Positions 1-8,380 of a DNA stretch of 64,000 bases are shown piece after piece. The stretch lies in NCBI GenBank assembly GCA_016715965.1, contig JADJXG010000001.1, forward strand, positions 1,679,501-1,743,500. Reading direction: 5' to 3'. Position numbers and translations under genes: made by a program. The notes below the pieces were generated by a model, which saw only the letters and a program-made list of their open reading frames with translations, ran no database searches and was not told the DNA's origin. Each line of letters opens with the position of its first letter. Position 1 is the first letter of the stretch. Source of the DNA: Saprospiraceae bacterium. GTDB taxonomy: Bacteria > Bacteroidota > Bacteroidia > Chitinophagales > Saprospiraceae.

Positions 1-1364
1 GCAGAAACGCCATTTTGAAAGCCGATACCATTAACAATGGAGCCGCCAATTCCTGTTTGATTTGGGAAGTTTTTGCAAGAAGGGGAGTTGGTTTTAATGC
101 AAGCCAGGGATTAGCCAATTTGGTAGGTGATGAGAGGGAAGATTATGAAGCATTTCCAACCTGTATCAACAAAACCCTGATCAACAAATCTGCTCCATTT
201 GTCATAAAGGCGGGAGAAGAATTTACAGTATCCATTACCATTCGGAATCTCAGAGCAAGTTCTGTAAGAGATTTGAGATTGGACGATTTGATTCCAGATG
301 GTTGTACCTACGTCAATGGATCAGCTTCCCTAACACCAAATGCTATTTCAGGAGACAAATTGAACTGGATCATTGACTCCATGAGATCACTGCAAAACCT
401 GGTCATTACTTACAAACTCAAATCTGCCGTAGATCGTTTTTCCAATACTTTGTTTATTGATGATTTTGAACATCCGGACACAGAATTTAAATACGAATGG
501 GCGGATATACCAGGAAGTATTGGGACAGGAAGTTTCCAGTGGATAGGAGGTTTAGGAGTTGATGAAAGTACTGCCTGGTGGTGGGAAACCTCAGGTTCCG
601 AAGCCAGAAGACATTATCTTTTCAAGATTGATCCGATTAAACTTCCTGATGTGGACTGTTCTGTTTTGTTTTACCATAAATTAAACACGCTGCAGGGTTT
701 GGATGGAGGATTTATCGATGTTTCCACCGACGGTTTCATCTATGAGCGAATAGAGTCGGATGATTTCTTCCTCAACGGATATCAGGGCGACTTGTCATAC
801 AACACTTTCCCAATTCCATTTTTGAAAGGTTTTAGTGGTTACCTCAGAGATTATACTCCGGTGGTGTTTGACATCAGCAAATACAAGGGAAAAGACTTTA
901 AAATAAGGTTTAATGCGGGTAACGATGATTCAGGAGAATCCACACAGCCTGGACAAAAGGGCTGGCTGATTGACAATTTCGAAGTCATTACTCCCTATTT
1001 TTATAATTCCGATTTGTGTATGACCACCGGATTAGGTGAGAATCATTGTGTTAATTTTGGAAAGAAAGGAATTTTGGTGGATTCTAAAAAAGTGGTCAAT
1101 ACCTCCGACGATCGTAATGAGGTGGGTGAAATCAAGGTATTTCCAAACCCGGGTCGCGACAGGATTTTTGTTCAACACAAGCAAGCCAAATCGAATTTTG
1201 TAATACACCTTCGAAATTTGCAGGGACAAATTCTGCAAACCAAAAATGGAACCAACAACGCAGAGATCCTTTCATTTGAAGTGGGAGATTTGCCAAGGGG
1301 TGTGATGATCTTGGAAGTTATCGAAGCAGGCAAAGTTCAAACCCAAAAGATTATACTGAAATAA
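1..1364 (+). CDS. Secreted M36 (fungalysin-like) metallopeptidase, C-terminal part, with T9SS type A sorting tail
   Basis: The reading frame is open to the left edge of the window, so the 5' part, including the catalytic HExxH region, is missing. The first visible residues (ILKAD, NGAANSCLIWEVFARRGVGF, then NASQG) match the end of the M36 peptidase domain as it occurs in Bacteroidota secreted proteases. After it comes a DUF11-like beta domain (about residues 60-140 of the visible part), then a MAM/immune-inhibitor-A-like beta domain with W-rich segments and a 'KGWLIDNFEV' motif. The last ~80 residues ('VFPNPGRDRIFVQ' ... 'KVQTQKIILK') form a T9SS type A sorting domain, so the protein should be exported across the outer membrane and anchored or released. 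The family call rests on the short M36 remnant and domain order; I cannot see the active site. Confidence 0.72.
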   Translation, partial: RNAILKADTINNGAANSCLIWEVFARRGVGFNASQGLANLVGDEREDYEAFPTCINKTLINKSAPFVIKAGEEFTVSITIRNLRASSVRDLRLDDLIPDGCTYVNGSASLTPNAISGDKLNWIIDSMRSLQNLVITYKLKSAVDRFSNTLFIDDFEHPDTEFKYEWADIPGSIGTGSFQWIGGLGVDESTAWWWETSGSEARRHYLFKIDPIKLPDVDCSVLFYHKLNTLQGLDGGFIDVSTDGFIYERIESDDFFLNGYQGDLSYNTFPIPFLKGFSGYLRDYTPVVFDISKYKGKDFKIRFNAGNDDSGESTQPGQKGWLIDNFEVITPYFYNSDLCMTTGLGENHCVNFGKKGILVDSKKVVNTSDDRNEVGEIKVFPNPGRDRIFVQHKQAKSNFVIHLRNLQGQILQTKNGTNNAEILSFEVGDLPRGVMILEVIEAGKVQTQKIILK

Positions 1365-1383
1365 GTATTTCTTGTATGCCAAA

Positions 1384-1418
1384 AAAAAAAAGCCGGCCAT
1401 GTTGCCGGCTTTTTTATT
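1384..1418. terminator. Bidirectional intrinsic terminator
   Basis: A perfect 7-bp stem AGCCGGC (1391-1397) and GCCGGCT (1404-1410) with a 6-nt loop is flanked by an A-run on the left and a T-run on the right. It therefore reads as a terminator on both strands. It lies between two convergent genes (the M36 peptidase and the 166-aa gene). Confidence 0.9.
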
Positions 1419-1436
1419 TCAGATTTCTGATTTTCT

Positions 1437-1937
1437 TTAATCCGTCATTTCCAATTCCTCTAATTCGCCATTGCTCAATATCTGTATTTCCCACTTGCGG
1501 GTATGGCCGGGACGGATGTCCTTGTCATTGATTTTTTGGGAGCCTTCGACCACATAGATGGTGTCCGGATCATCGATACGTGCCATCCGGCGGATGACCT
1601 CATCTCCGAAAGCTGTAAAACCTGCCACTTCTGCCAAATCGGTGTATCGCATGTTGGGATCAAAACAATAGACCACAAAGGAGTATTTCATCAGCCGTGC
1701 TGTCCAAAAAACCAAAAGGCTGCAGCCCTCCGAGCTTTTCCAATGAACCCCGGGGATAACTTCGGTGAATTCGTCGGCTTGAAAAGGCAGATGCGGATAA
1801 ATCCAATCTTCCAAAAGTCGTATCGGTATAGGATCACTGTTGAGTCCAAATTCGTGTTCGGAACCTTCCTGTAAGGTAAAAGGCAGTTCCACCATCGGAA
1901 AATAGCCCAAAAGTTCTTTGAAGTCTCCCTGACCCAT
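1437..1937 (-). CDS. Conserved-looking hypothetical protein, 166 aa
   Basis: I do not recognise this family. The frame has a clean ATG start (MGQGDFKELLGYFPM), no signal peptide and no membrane segment, so it is probably cytoplasmic. It is rich in aromatic and acidic residues (FWTARLMKYSFVVYCF, then a DPDTIYVVEGSQ stretch). It ends at a strong bidirectional terminator and is transcribed away from the PadR gene, with about 160 bp between the two starts. The long open frame on the other strand at 1503-1874 is its shadow. Codon use looks like that of its neighbours. No function is assigned. Confidence 0.7.
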   Translation of the reverse strand: MGQGDFKELLGYFPMVELPFTLQEGSEHEFGLNSDPIPIRLLEDWIYPHLPFQADEFTEVIPGVHWKSSEGCSLLVFWTARLMKYSFVVYCFDPNMRYTDLAEVAGFTAFGDEVIRRMARIDDPDTIYVVEGSQKINDKDIRPGHTRKWEIQILSNGELEELEMTD

Positions 1938-2038
1938 GGATCAAATAATGGTTTTGGGGCTATTTTGTTTTTGATATGGGGACAATATCTAGGCATTGAT
2001 CAGGAAAATTGTCCATTTGGTCGAATTTATAGGCATAT

Positions 2039-2067
2039 TATAGTACTATGTATTGCACAGTACTATA
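2039..2067. promoter_or_regulatory. Operator-like inverted repeat, probable PadR binding site
   Basis: Two 12-nt arms, TATAGTACTATG (2039-2050) and CACAGTACTATA (2056-2067), are inverted repeats with one mismatch and a 5-nt spacer. Each arm contains the 6-nt palindrome AGTACT. The site covers the -33 region of the padR promoter, the position expected for an autorepressor. Binding by this PadR is inferred from location only. Confidence 0.65.
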
Positions 2068-2083
2068 TCACGCCATATCTTTG
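2053..2083 (+). promoter_or_regulatory. Bacteroidota-type promoter for the PadR-PspC operon
   Basis: TTG at 2053-2055 and TATCTTTG at 2076-2083 are separated by 20 nt, matching the Bacteroidota -33 / -7 (TAnnTTTG) consensus. The expected transcription start is about 10 nt before the ATG at 2101. The -33 element lies inside the palindrome at 2039-2067. Confidence 0.7.
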
Positions 2084-2100
2084 TCCTAAATTTAAAAGAT

Positions 2101-2445
2101 ATGAAGCTTGAAAATACCATTGCCCAAATGAAAAAAGGCGTTCTCGAAATGTGCATCCTGTCCATCCTCAATCAAAAAGAGGCTTATCCGTCGGACATCA
2201 TTCAACAGCTCAAATCTGCAGACCTGATCGTCCTTGAAGGTACCCTCTACCCGATTCTGACCAGACTCAAGAATTTTGGCTTGTTGGAATACTACTGGCA
2301 GGAATCGACTTCGGGGCCACCCAGAAAATATTTTTGCATTACGGGTCAGGGCAAGGAAGCTTTGCAAACGCTCACTGAGAGCTGGAATCAATTTGTATTA
2401 GGAGTCAATCAATCTTTAAACATAACAATTTTAAACCATGAATAA
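2101..2445 (+). CDS. PadR-family transcriptional regulator
   Basis: A 114-aa protein with the PadR winged-helix fold. The family core is visible as 'KKGVLEMCILSIL' (helix 1), 'YPSDIIQQL', 'VLEGTLYPILTRLKNFGLL' (recognition helix) and the wing 'SGPPRKYFCITGQGKEAL'. The frame is open upstream to 2053, but the ATG at 2101 is preferred: it gives the usual N-terminus and lies just after a TATCTTTG promoter element. The 3' end overlaps the start of the PspC gene by 8 nt, so the two are translationally linked. In Bacteroidota, PadR next to a PspC protein is a common pair in which PadR probably controls the operon. A palindrome over the promoter supports autoregulation. The inducing signal is unknown. 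Confidence 0.92.
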   Translation: MKLENTIAQMKKGVLEMCILSILNQKEAYPSDIIQQLKSADLIVLEGTLYPILTRLKNFGLLEYYWQESTSGPPRKYFCITGQGKEALQTLTESWNQFVLGVNQSLNITILNHE

Positions 2446-3097
2446 AATTCTTCACATTAATGTAGGGGGTTATCCATTTTCTATAGATGACCTTGCTTTT
2501 GAAAAATTAGATCACTACCTCGATTCGTTGAGAAAGCATTTTGAGAGATCTGAAGGCTGCGATGAAATCATGCATGATATTGAGTCCAGAATCGCTGAAA
2601 TTTTTCAGGAGAAAATGATCGGACGCAGCATCGTAACTCTAGAGATGGTACAACAAGCCATAACCATCATGGGTTCTCCTGAAGCTTTTGGTGCAGAATG
2701 GACCAATGAAGAGGAAGTGCCCAAATTTGGACACAAGACCAATGCAGCCTGGGGAATCAGAACAGGAAAAAAATTATATAGAGATCCTGATGACAAGAAG
2801 TTGGCCGGAGTATGCAGTGGATTGTCTCATTATTTTGGAATTCAAGATGTCGTTATCATGCGGGTCATCTTTGCAGCCGGATTGTTTGCCGGTGGATTTA
2901 CCCTGATTCTTTATCTGATATTGTGGGTAGCCACTCAGGAAGCACAAACGGCAGGGGAGAGATTGGCCATGAGGGGCGAACCCATCAATGTGCAAACCAT
3001 TGCAAAAAAAGTGGAAGAAGAAATAGACAGGATCACAGATAGCTTTGATTCCTGGAGAGACAAAGGTCAACGAAAAAAAAAATGGAGAAAATCCTAG
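2438..3097 (+). CDS. PspC-domain inner-membrane protein
   Basis: 219 aa. The N-terminal ~90 residues (MNKILHINVGGYPFSIDD ... DIESRIAEIF ... AITIMGSPEAF) form the soluble domain usually found in Bacteroidota PspC proteins. The PspC domain follows at about 110-170 ('KLYRDPDDKKLAGVCSGLSHYFGI'), with a membrane segment 'VIFAAGLFAGGFTLILYLIL'. The tail is highly charged and lysine-rich. PspC proteins are linked to envelope stress in other bacteria; here the role is inferred from the domain. The gene overlaps padR by 8 nt and no other gene follows in the operon. Confidence 0.9.
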   Translation: MNKILHINVGGYPFSIDDLAFEKLDHYLDSLRKHFERSEGCDEIMHDIESRIAEIFQEKMIGRSIVTLEMVQQAITIMGSPEAFGAEWTNEEEVPKFGHKTNAAWGIRTGKKLYRDPDDKKLAGVCSGLSHYFGIQDVVIMRVIFAAGLFAGGFTLILYLILWVATQEAQTAGERLAMRGEPINVQTIAKKVEEEIDRITDSFDSWRDKGQRKKKWRKS

Positions 3098-3279
3098 TCA
3101 GTAATAAGTGGCCGCATCCATGCAGTCGGTAAAATTTGCAAAAAAGGAATTTTGGAAATAGAGAAATAGCAAAGTGGAAATATGAATCAAACAGAAGATT
3201 CGTTTTTCAGATTTTCCCATAGCCTCTTCTGCATCATCTCTGTTTCTTCCTGATTTTCAAAGGACAAATGAATCTTCTC

Positions 3280-4038
3280 CTAATACCTTAAATTCCAGTA
3301 TGGATTCCTTCTTGAGGCAATGCATTGATTGATGTAATTGGTTTGCAATTGGTGAAGTTTGGCGAGGTCAATGATTTTATATTTTTTCTTTTTGACGGGG
3401 ATGCCGGGGGATGGAAGGTCAGGACCATGGAGAATGTTGGTCGCAGTGATTATACAAGCACCATTTTGAATGTCCAATTCAAGGATCATACCGGGTAAGC
3501 CACTGTACCATTCAGGACCCGATGAGACCGGAATCTCAGATGTAAACCAGGCCACTATTTTGTGCTTGCGAACGGTGTCCGTGGTCTCTGCACTCATACA
3601 GACATAACCATTCACTTCTTTAATTTCAGATCTAATTTTCCATTGAATGGAAGGTTCTGGAGTTTCTACATAGTAAATTTTGTCCGGCATTTCGACCAAA
3701 TCACTTCTTGTTTTCTTTTCCAGATCCAAATAATAATTGAGTTGTTCTTTTCTCCATGACCATTGATTGTTATTTCCTTTTTGATTTTCAGATTCAATGT
3801 ACTGACTTGCTTTTTCATTAAAAATCAGACTGTATTGAATGGTATGACTGTCGTCATTGCCCCAGGTCAACTTGTTGCGCGCCAACTCTTCCTTGCTTAA
3901 GTAGGGCAATTCATCCATCATTTTGGTCCAATAGATGGTTCTGTCATATTCTATCCTTCCACTGGTCAACTGGCTGTAGCCGGTGAAGAAAAAATGAACC
4001 GATAGAAGAGTGGTGGTAATAATTTGGATGGTTTTCAT
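3280..4038 (-). CDS. GLPGLI family secreted protein
   Basis: 252 aa with an N-terminal signal peptide (MKTIQIITTTLLSVHFFFTGYSQ) and the family signature 'YSGLPGMILEL' near residue 180. GLPGLI proteins are periplasmic beta-rich proteins of Bacteroidota with no established biochemical role. They typically sit next to a carboxypeptidase-regulatory/TonB-dependent-like outer-membrane barrel, exactly as here. The ATG shares one base with the stop codon of the upstream barrel gene (TAATG), so the two are co-translated. They probably act together at the outer membrane; this is inference from synteny. Confidence 0.93.
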   Translation of the reverse strand: MKTIQIITTTLLSVHFFFTGYSQLTSGRIEYDRTIYWTKMMDELPYLSKEELARNKLTWGNDDSHTIQYSLIFNEKASQYIESENQKGNNNQWSWRKEQLNYYLDLEKKTRSDLVEMPDKIYYVETPEPSIQWKIRSEIKEVNGYVCMSAETTDTVRKHKIVAWFTSEIPVSSGPEWYSGLPGMILELDIQNGACIITATNILHGPDLPSPGIPVKKKKYKIIDLAKLHQLQTNYINQCIASRRNPYWNLRY

Positions 4039-6863
4039 TAATGAAAGTGGTAGTTTTGCTGATTCACTTTATAATTGATCCCGCGTATATTGTAGGTAAA
4101 ACTTAAGAGGCCATATCTCTTCAAAGTAGTAGTCCTGGTTTCTGAAACGATGTTACCGTTTGCGACGAGATTAACACCCAAGTTTCGATTGAAGATATCA
4201 TATACTGAGATCCTAATTTCAAATTGATTTTTTTTGCCAAAAATTTTATATACAGTTGCATTCAGTATAGGCACCTCTTGGTTAAAGTTGAACCGTTCGT
4301 TTATAAACCGGTCATAGTTAAGATTGGCGCTGGCAAGAATTCCCCAAAATAGTTTTGCATTTAGATTGGCGCTAAAATTTTGGGTTAAGATTTGTTGGTT
4401 TTGACTCGATTCAATTGAATACTTTGTATTGGTCAAAGAGAATCTTGTGGATAAAAATGCACTGATTGATTCATTGGGTGTAATATTTAAATTTGCAAAT
4501 CCGCTATTGGCAATTGAGAATGTCTCATTTTCAAAACCGTTGACCAATGCAAATGATTCAGAAATATTGAAATTGTAAGAAAGCTGTAAACTTATTTTCG
4601 TTTTTACAATAGGGAATCCAAAACCCAGTCCGCTACCTGCACTTTTCATTCCTTTGTAATTGATGATCCTCGCTGTAGTTACCAGGTTACTGTCCACGTT
4701 TTGTTCCAGCACAAATTGGTTGTCAGAGAAATTTCCATTCACATTTATGTTAAAGTTGGTAAAATTGATAGGATTGTTTTTTCTTAACCCCAAACCAATT
4801 CTATGATCAATCTGTGGAATAAGTGCCGGATTTCCAATTCTGATGTAGAGTGGATTGCTGTTGTCAATAATAGGTTGTAAATCTTGGATTCTCGGTTCTC
4901 TCGCATTCACAGAATAGAAGGCATGCAAATATTGGTTTTTTCTGGTGCTGTTGTTAAAACTTAAATTTGGAATCCAGTTTTGGAATTGTCGATCAATGGT
5001 ATTGGTCACACCACCATTAAATTCACCGTTCAGATTGAATATTTGTCGCGCAAGACCTATAGAAACATTGGTGCCCTGATGGGAATAGCGCAAGGATGTT
5101 CCAAGTCTTTGTGTCTGTATTAAATTGGAATAATCTCTTGACAGGAAATCATTTTTAATTTCAATTTGATCCTGAAGATCAAAAACATCTCTATCCGATT
5201 CTTCCCTTCTTTGGCTAAAATTGTAGAAGGTTTGAGAAAAGAATTTATTGCCAATAGGCTCCACATGCATGATGCTGGATTTGATCAGAAGATTTTGATT
5301 GGAGGTTTCGTTGGTTTGTCGGATGGAGTAAAGTGAATCAAAAACACTTGCAATGATAAAGAAATTGTTGTCAGATGCAATTTCATTAAACAAATGTCCA
5401 TCAAATCGCGAGAGCGCCGCGCTGATTCCTGAGCTTCTGCCTTTGTTTTTATATTTTTTTCGGAAGACTGCGGAACCATTTCCACTGATCGAATTTGTTT
5501 CTCCAGTATTGTCAAATTGGGTTAAATTGGAAATGATATCATTGGCTTTTGAGTATTGTAAATTTCCAAAATGATCATTAAGACGATTGGATAGTTGGCC
5601 ATTCAGATTAATCACCAGGGTATGCATGCTATCAAATTTATGTTCTCCTCTAAACAAGGCTTGGTGACCCATATTTCTATTAATCCTGGTGGTGGAGTCG
5701 TTGTTTTTAAAATATTGATCAGGCAAATAATTTTCTTGAGTTCGGATGGCTTGTGCAAATAATTCATTGAAATTGTAAAAATAGACGCTGTTTATCTCAG
5801 TTTTGTCATTAAACCAGGTATAGTTTAAACCACCAGAACCATTTTTTGGTAATCCAGATTGGCGGCCACCAAAAAAACTTCCAGAAATGGAACCTTCATC
5901 TTCAAATGAATAATTCCCAAAATCTCCTCCACCGCCAAAACCAAAATCCGACAGGTCGTTCCAATTAAAAGACTGGTTGCCTCTAAAATCCTGATAATCG
6001 TCCCAGCCTAAGCCGTTTCTTCCTGTATTGTTTGCGCTTCCGATAAAGCTAAACTGCATGGACTCATTGAATTTATTGAAATTACCTTTTAGTTCTGTTC
6101 TTTCAGAGCTTCCTGCTCCTGCAATTAGTTTTCCAAAGGATCCATTTTTAAACTCATCCTTTAGGGTTAGATTTATCATTTTTTCCGGTGGAGCAGAACT
6201 TACACCTGTCAATTTTTTTTCTTCCGTTTCTTCAGTAAATAATTGGACTTTGGAAATACCTTCTGCCGGAAGATTTTTGGTAGCTGATTTTGGATCTCCA
6301 CCAAAAAATTTTCTGCCATCAACTGTTACTTTTCTGATTTCCTGCCCTTCCGTTGAAATGGTACCATCTGCACTGACTTCCATACCTGGAAGTCTTCTCA
6401 ACAGATCTTCAACGGTAGAGCCTTTGGGCACCTTAAACTTGGTTGCGTCATATTCGATCGTATCGCCCCGGATGGTCATAGGAGCTTTCGCTGTTTTTAT
6501 CACGACCTCAAACAGTTCTTTTGATATTTCCAGCATTTTGATTTGACCCAATTCCAGAATGGATTCACCACCCGGACGTGAGACTGGAATATTTTTAGGT
6601 AAAAATCCAACGTATGTAATTTTTAATAAATAGGATGTGGATTTTAAATTTTTAATAATAAAATGGCCTTTTTGGTCTGCTTGTGCAAATGTGACCAGAG
6701 TGCTGTCTTGTGGATGAAGGACCATTAAGGAGGCCAATGCCAGGGGGCCGGAAGTGGTATCCGTAACAAAGCCTGTGATTTGCCAGTTGGAAGATTGTGC
6801 AATGCTTAGATCATTAAAAAATGGAGTAAGTAAGCCAATGATCAGGTATTTATAGACTCTCAT
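4038..6863 (-). CDS. Outer-membrane beta-barrel protein with CarboxypepD_reg-like domain (TonB-dependent receptor-like)
   Basis: 941 aa. After the signal peptide (to about residue 22) comes a carboxypeptidase-regulatory-like Ig domain (about 28-115: 'WQITGFVTDTTSGPLALASLMV', 'GHFIIKNL'). A plug-like domain follows ('PKGSTVEDLLRRLPGMEVSADG', 'VTVDGRKFFGGDP'). The rest is a long barrel rich in N, F and Y ending in an aromatic residue. This is the family annotated as outer membrane beta-barrel or TonB-dependent receptor found with GLPGLI proteins. There is no obvious TonB box, and the barrel region is rich in glycine near 310-345. The substrate is unknown. It heads the operon with the GLPGLI gene. 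Confidence 0.9.
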   Translation of the reverse strand: MRVYKYLIIGLLTPFFNDLSIAQSSNWQITGFVTDTTSGPLALASLMVLHPQDSTLVTFAQADQKGHFIIKNLKSTSYLLKITYVGFLPKNIPVSRPGGESILELGQIKMLEISKELFEVVIKTAKAPMTIRGDTIEYDATKFKVPKGSTVEDLLRRLPGMEVSADGTISTEGQEIRKVTVDGRKFFGGDPKSATKNLPAEGISKVQLFTEETEEKKLTGVSSAPPEKMINLTLKDEFKNGSFGKLIAGAGSSERTELKGNFNKFNESMQFSFIGSANNTGRNGLGWDDYQDFRGNQSFNWNDLSDFGFGGGGDFGNYSFEDEGSISGSFFGGRQSGLPKNGSGGLNYTWFNDKTEINSVYFYNFNELFAQAIRTQENYLPDQYFKNNDSTTRINRNMGHQALFRGEHKFDSMHTLVINLNGQLSNRLNDHFGNLQYSKANDIISNLTQFDNTGETNSISGNGSAVFRKKYKNKGRSSGISAALSRFDGHLFNEIASDNNFFIIASVFDSLYSIRQTNETSNQNLLIKSSIMHVEPIGNKFFSQTFYNFSQRREESDRDVFDLQDQIEIKNDFLSRDYSNLIQTQRLGTSLRYSHQGTNVSIGLARQIFNLNGEFNGGVTNTIDRQFQNWIPNLSFNNSTRKNQYLHAFYSVNAREPRIQDLQPIIDNSNPLYIRIGNPALIPQIDHRIGLGLRKNNPINFTNFNINVNGNFSDNQFVLEQNVDSNLVTTARIINYKGMKSAGSGLGFGFPIVKTKISLQLSYNFNISESFALVNGFENETFSIANSGFANLNITPNESISAFLSTRFSLTNTKYSIESSQNQQILTQNFSANLNAKLFWGILASANLNYDRFINERFNFNQEVPILNATVYKIFGKKNQFEIRISVYDIFNRNLGVNLVANGNIVSETRTTTLKRYGLLSFTYNIRGINYKVNQQNYHFH

Positions 6864-6938
6864 AGAAGGATTTCGGTTTTATTTGATTCAAGCCTAAAGG
6901 CTAACGATGAAAATTGAAAAATCTTTTGTGCAATTCAT

Positions 6939-8264
6939 CTAAGAACGCATCAATTTCCTAAAATTTAAAATTTTGTCCAGAGGAATAACAGTTTGAATCC
7001 TGTTTTTAATTTCACCCGGAATTTTTAGCCCATCAATTTTCATTGGATTTACCCGGAATGGAATCATGTTAAAAAATACCTCCAAACTGTACTTTTTTTC
7101 ATAGAGCACATGTCCATGCCATCGAAGGACTTCTTCGTAAAGATCCTCTTCCCAAAAATGAAAGGGATTGTTCATAAATCTAAAACAAGCTTCCAGATCA
7201 GCAGTCCCGGGATAAAATTGTGAAAGTCGAATCAAACAAGAATTAAAAGTAGAGTGGTTGCAAAATTCTGAGAGATTTTCCACCTTTACCTCTTCCTTGA
7301 ATTCTCCATTTCGCACCAACCAATCCAGCAACAATCCAGCCATTTTTTCAGAGCGATAAAGTGCTACATTTTCAATCAAAGCCGGCATAAGCCCATCTTT
7401 AAATAAATTTGATAAAATATCCTGAACCTTGTCCCGCTCAGTAATCCAATCAGGGGGAATAACAGATATAAAAAATTCTGCTTTGTGTGTTTTTCCTTTT
7501 TTCAATAGAGCCGGAGAAATCAATCTACTTCGATCAAATGAACCAAGATACTGATCATAAGCCAGTTCAAATTCGGAAAATATTTTTGAGCTTTGGTTTG
7601 TCAATAGGTATGCATATAAAATCCTTTGGTCTTTGGCCGATATAACTTGTGCAAATGGCTCAAATTCGAATTGGATCTTATGTGAATATGGGTATAGCGA
7701 ATGCAAAAAACCACTTAGTTGCTTTGAGTCTATGCTTCCTACATTCGAAAGTATTGTGCGATAAGCTTCTTCTGGATTTGACCTGCACATAGTTTCAAAA
7801 GCGAAAAGTTTCTGTTTGCCATCTTTTATTTTGGTCAAACTGCCCAAGTCTTTTGTATTCAGCCAGCTCCAGCTTTTAGTGTTTTTGCAGAGGTATTCTC
7901 CGGTTGGCCCAAGACAATCCTGCAATAAAAATCCGATTTTGGGATGTCCTGACACAAATGGCATAAAATGTTCCAAAAGATTGGCATGGATGCTTAATTT
8001 CTTTCTGTGAAGGATGACCAGGTATTCGTAAACCGTTTCCAAATGGCCTGCTGCCAACAATTGTTTAAAGATATCTTCCAGAGGAATGGAGATTTTACCA
8101 TCCGGGATAACCATCAACAAATCCTGGTTTACCTTCGGCCATTTGCCTACGTTTGATTCGATCCATACGGACTCAAGACTCTCTGCGAGACCTTTGGAAT
8201 CATTCGTTCCATCTAGCAACAACTCACTGTTTATGGATTTTGGGGCCACAGAATTCACTTTCAA
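6939..8264 (-). CDS. DUF5691-like protein
   Basis: 441 aa, no signal peptide, mostly helical. The segment 'LGPTGEYLCKNTKSWSWLN' (about residue 120) resembles the G-x-x-G-x-W-L-x-x-x-N-x-x-W motif of DUF5691 proteins, and 'MCRSNPEEAYRTILSNV' resembles the following helix repeat. In other bacteria DUF5691 genes often accompany MoxR ATPase, VWA and SWIM zinc-finger genes, but none is adjacent here. The gene is divergent from atpD and shares its 116-bp upstream region. The family call is tentative and the function unknown. Confidence 0.6.
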   Translation of the reverse strand: MKVNSVAPKSINSELLLDGTNDSKGLAESLESVWIESNVGKWPKVNQDLLMVIPDGKISIPLEDIFKQLLAAGHLETVYEYLVILHRKKLSIHANLLEHFMPFVSGHPKIGFLLQDCLGPTGEYLCKNTKSWSWLNTKDLGSLTKIKDGKQKLFAFETMCRSNPEEAYRTILSNVGSIDSKQLSGFLHSLYPYSHKIQFEFEPFAQVISAKDQRILYAYLLTNQSSKIFSEFELAYDQYLGSFDRSRLISPALLKKGKTHKAEFFISVIPPDWITERDKVQDILSNLFKDGLMPALIENVALYRSEKMAGLLLDWLVRNGEFKEEVKVENLSEFCNHSTFNSCLIRLSQFYPGTADLEACFRFMNNPFHFWEEDLYEEVLRWHGHVLYEKKYSLEVFFNMIPFRVNPMKIDGLKIPGEIKNRIQTVIPLDKILNFRKLMRS

Positions 8265-8310
8265 TTTTATCTAAATTAACAAAATAATGAATTGGCCTAA
8301 GCGGATAATA

Positions 8311-8342
8311 TTTGGTTGGGCGATATTTAGTCTATACTTTTG
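8311..8342 (+). promoter_or_regulatory. Promoter of atpD-atpC
   Basis: TTTG at 8311-8314 and TACTTTTG at 8335-8342 are separated by 20 nt, matching the Bacteroidota consensus. The predicted start is near 8349, giving a leader of about 32 nt before the atpD ATG at 8381. Confidence 0.75.
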
Positions 8343-8380
8343 CGGCGGATTTCTAAATCCAATCATTATAATACATCATC

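Noticed and set aside
6028..6546. 172-codon plus-strand frame in the outer-membrane gene
   Set aside because: Antisense shadow of the plug region; no start context or domain.
6891..6902. AGCCTAAAGGCT palindrome upstream of the outer-membrane gene
   Set aside because: Short, single and without a promoter element at a useful distance; chance is likely.
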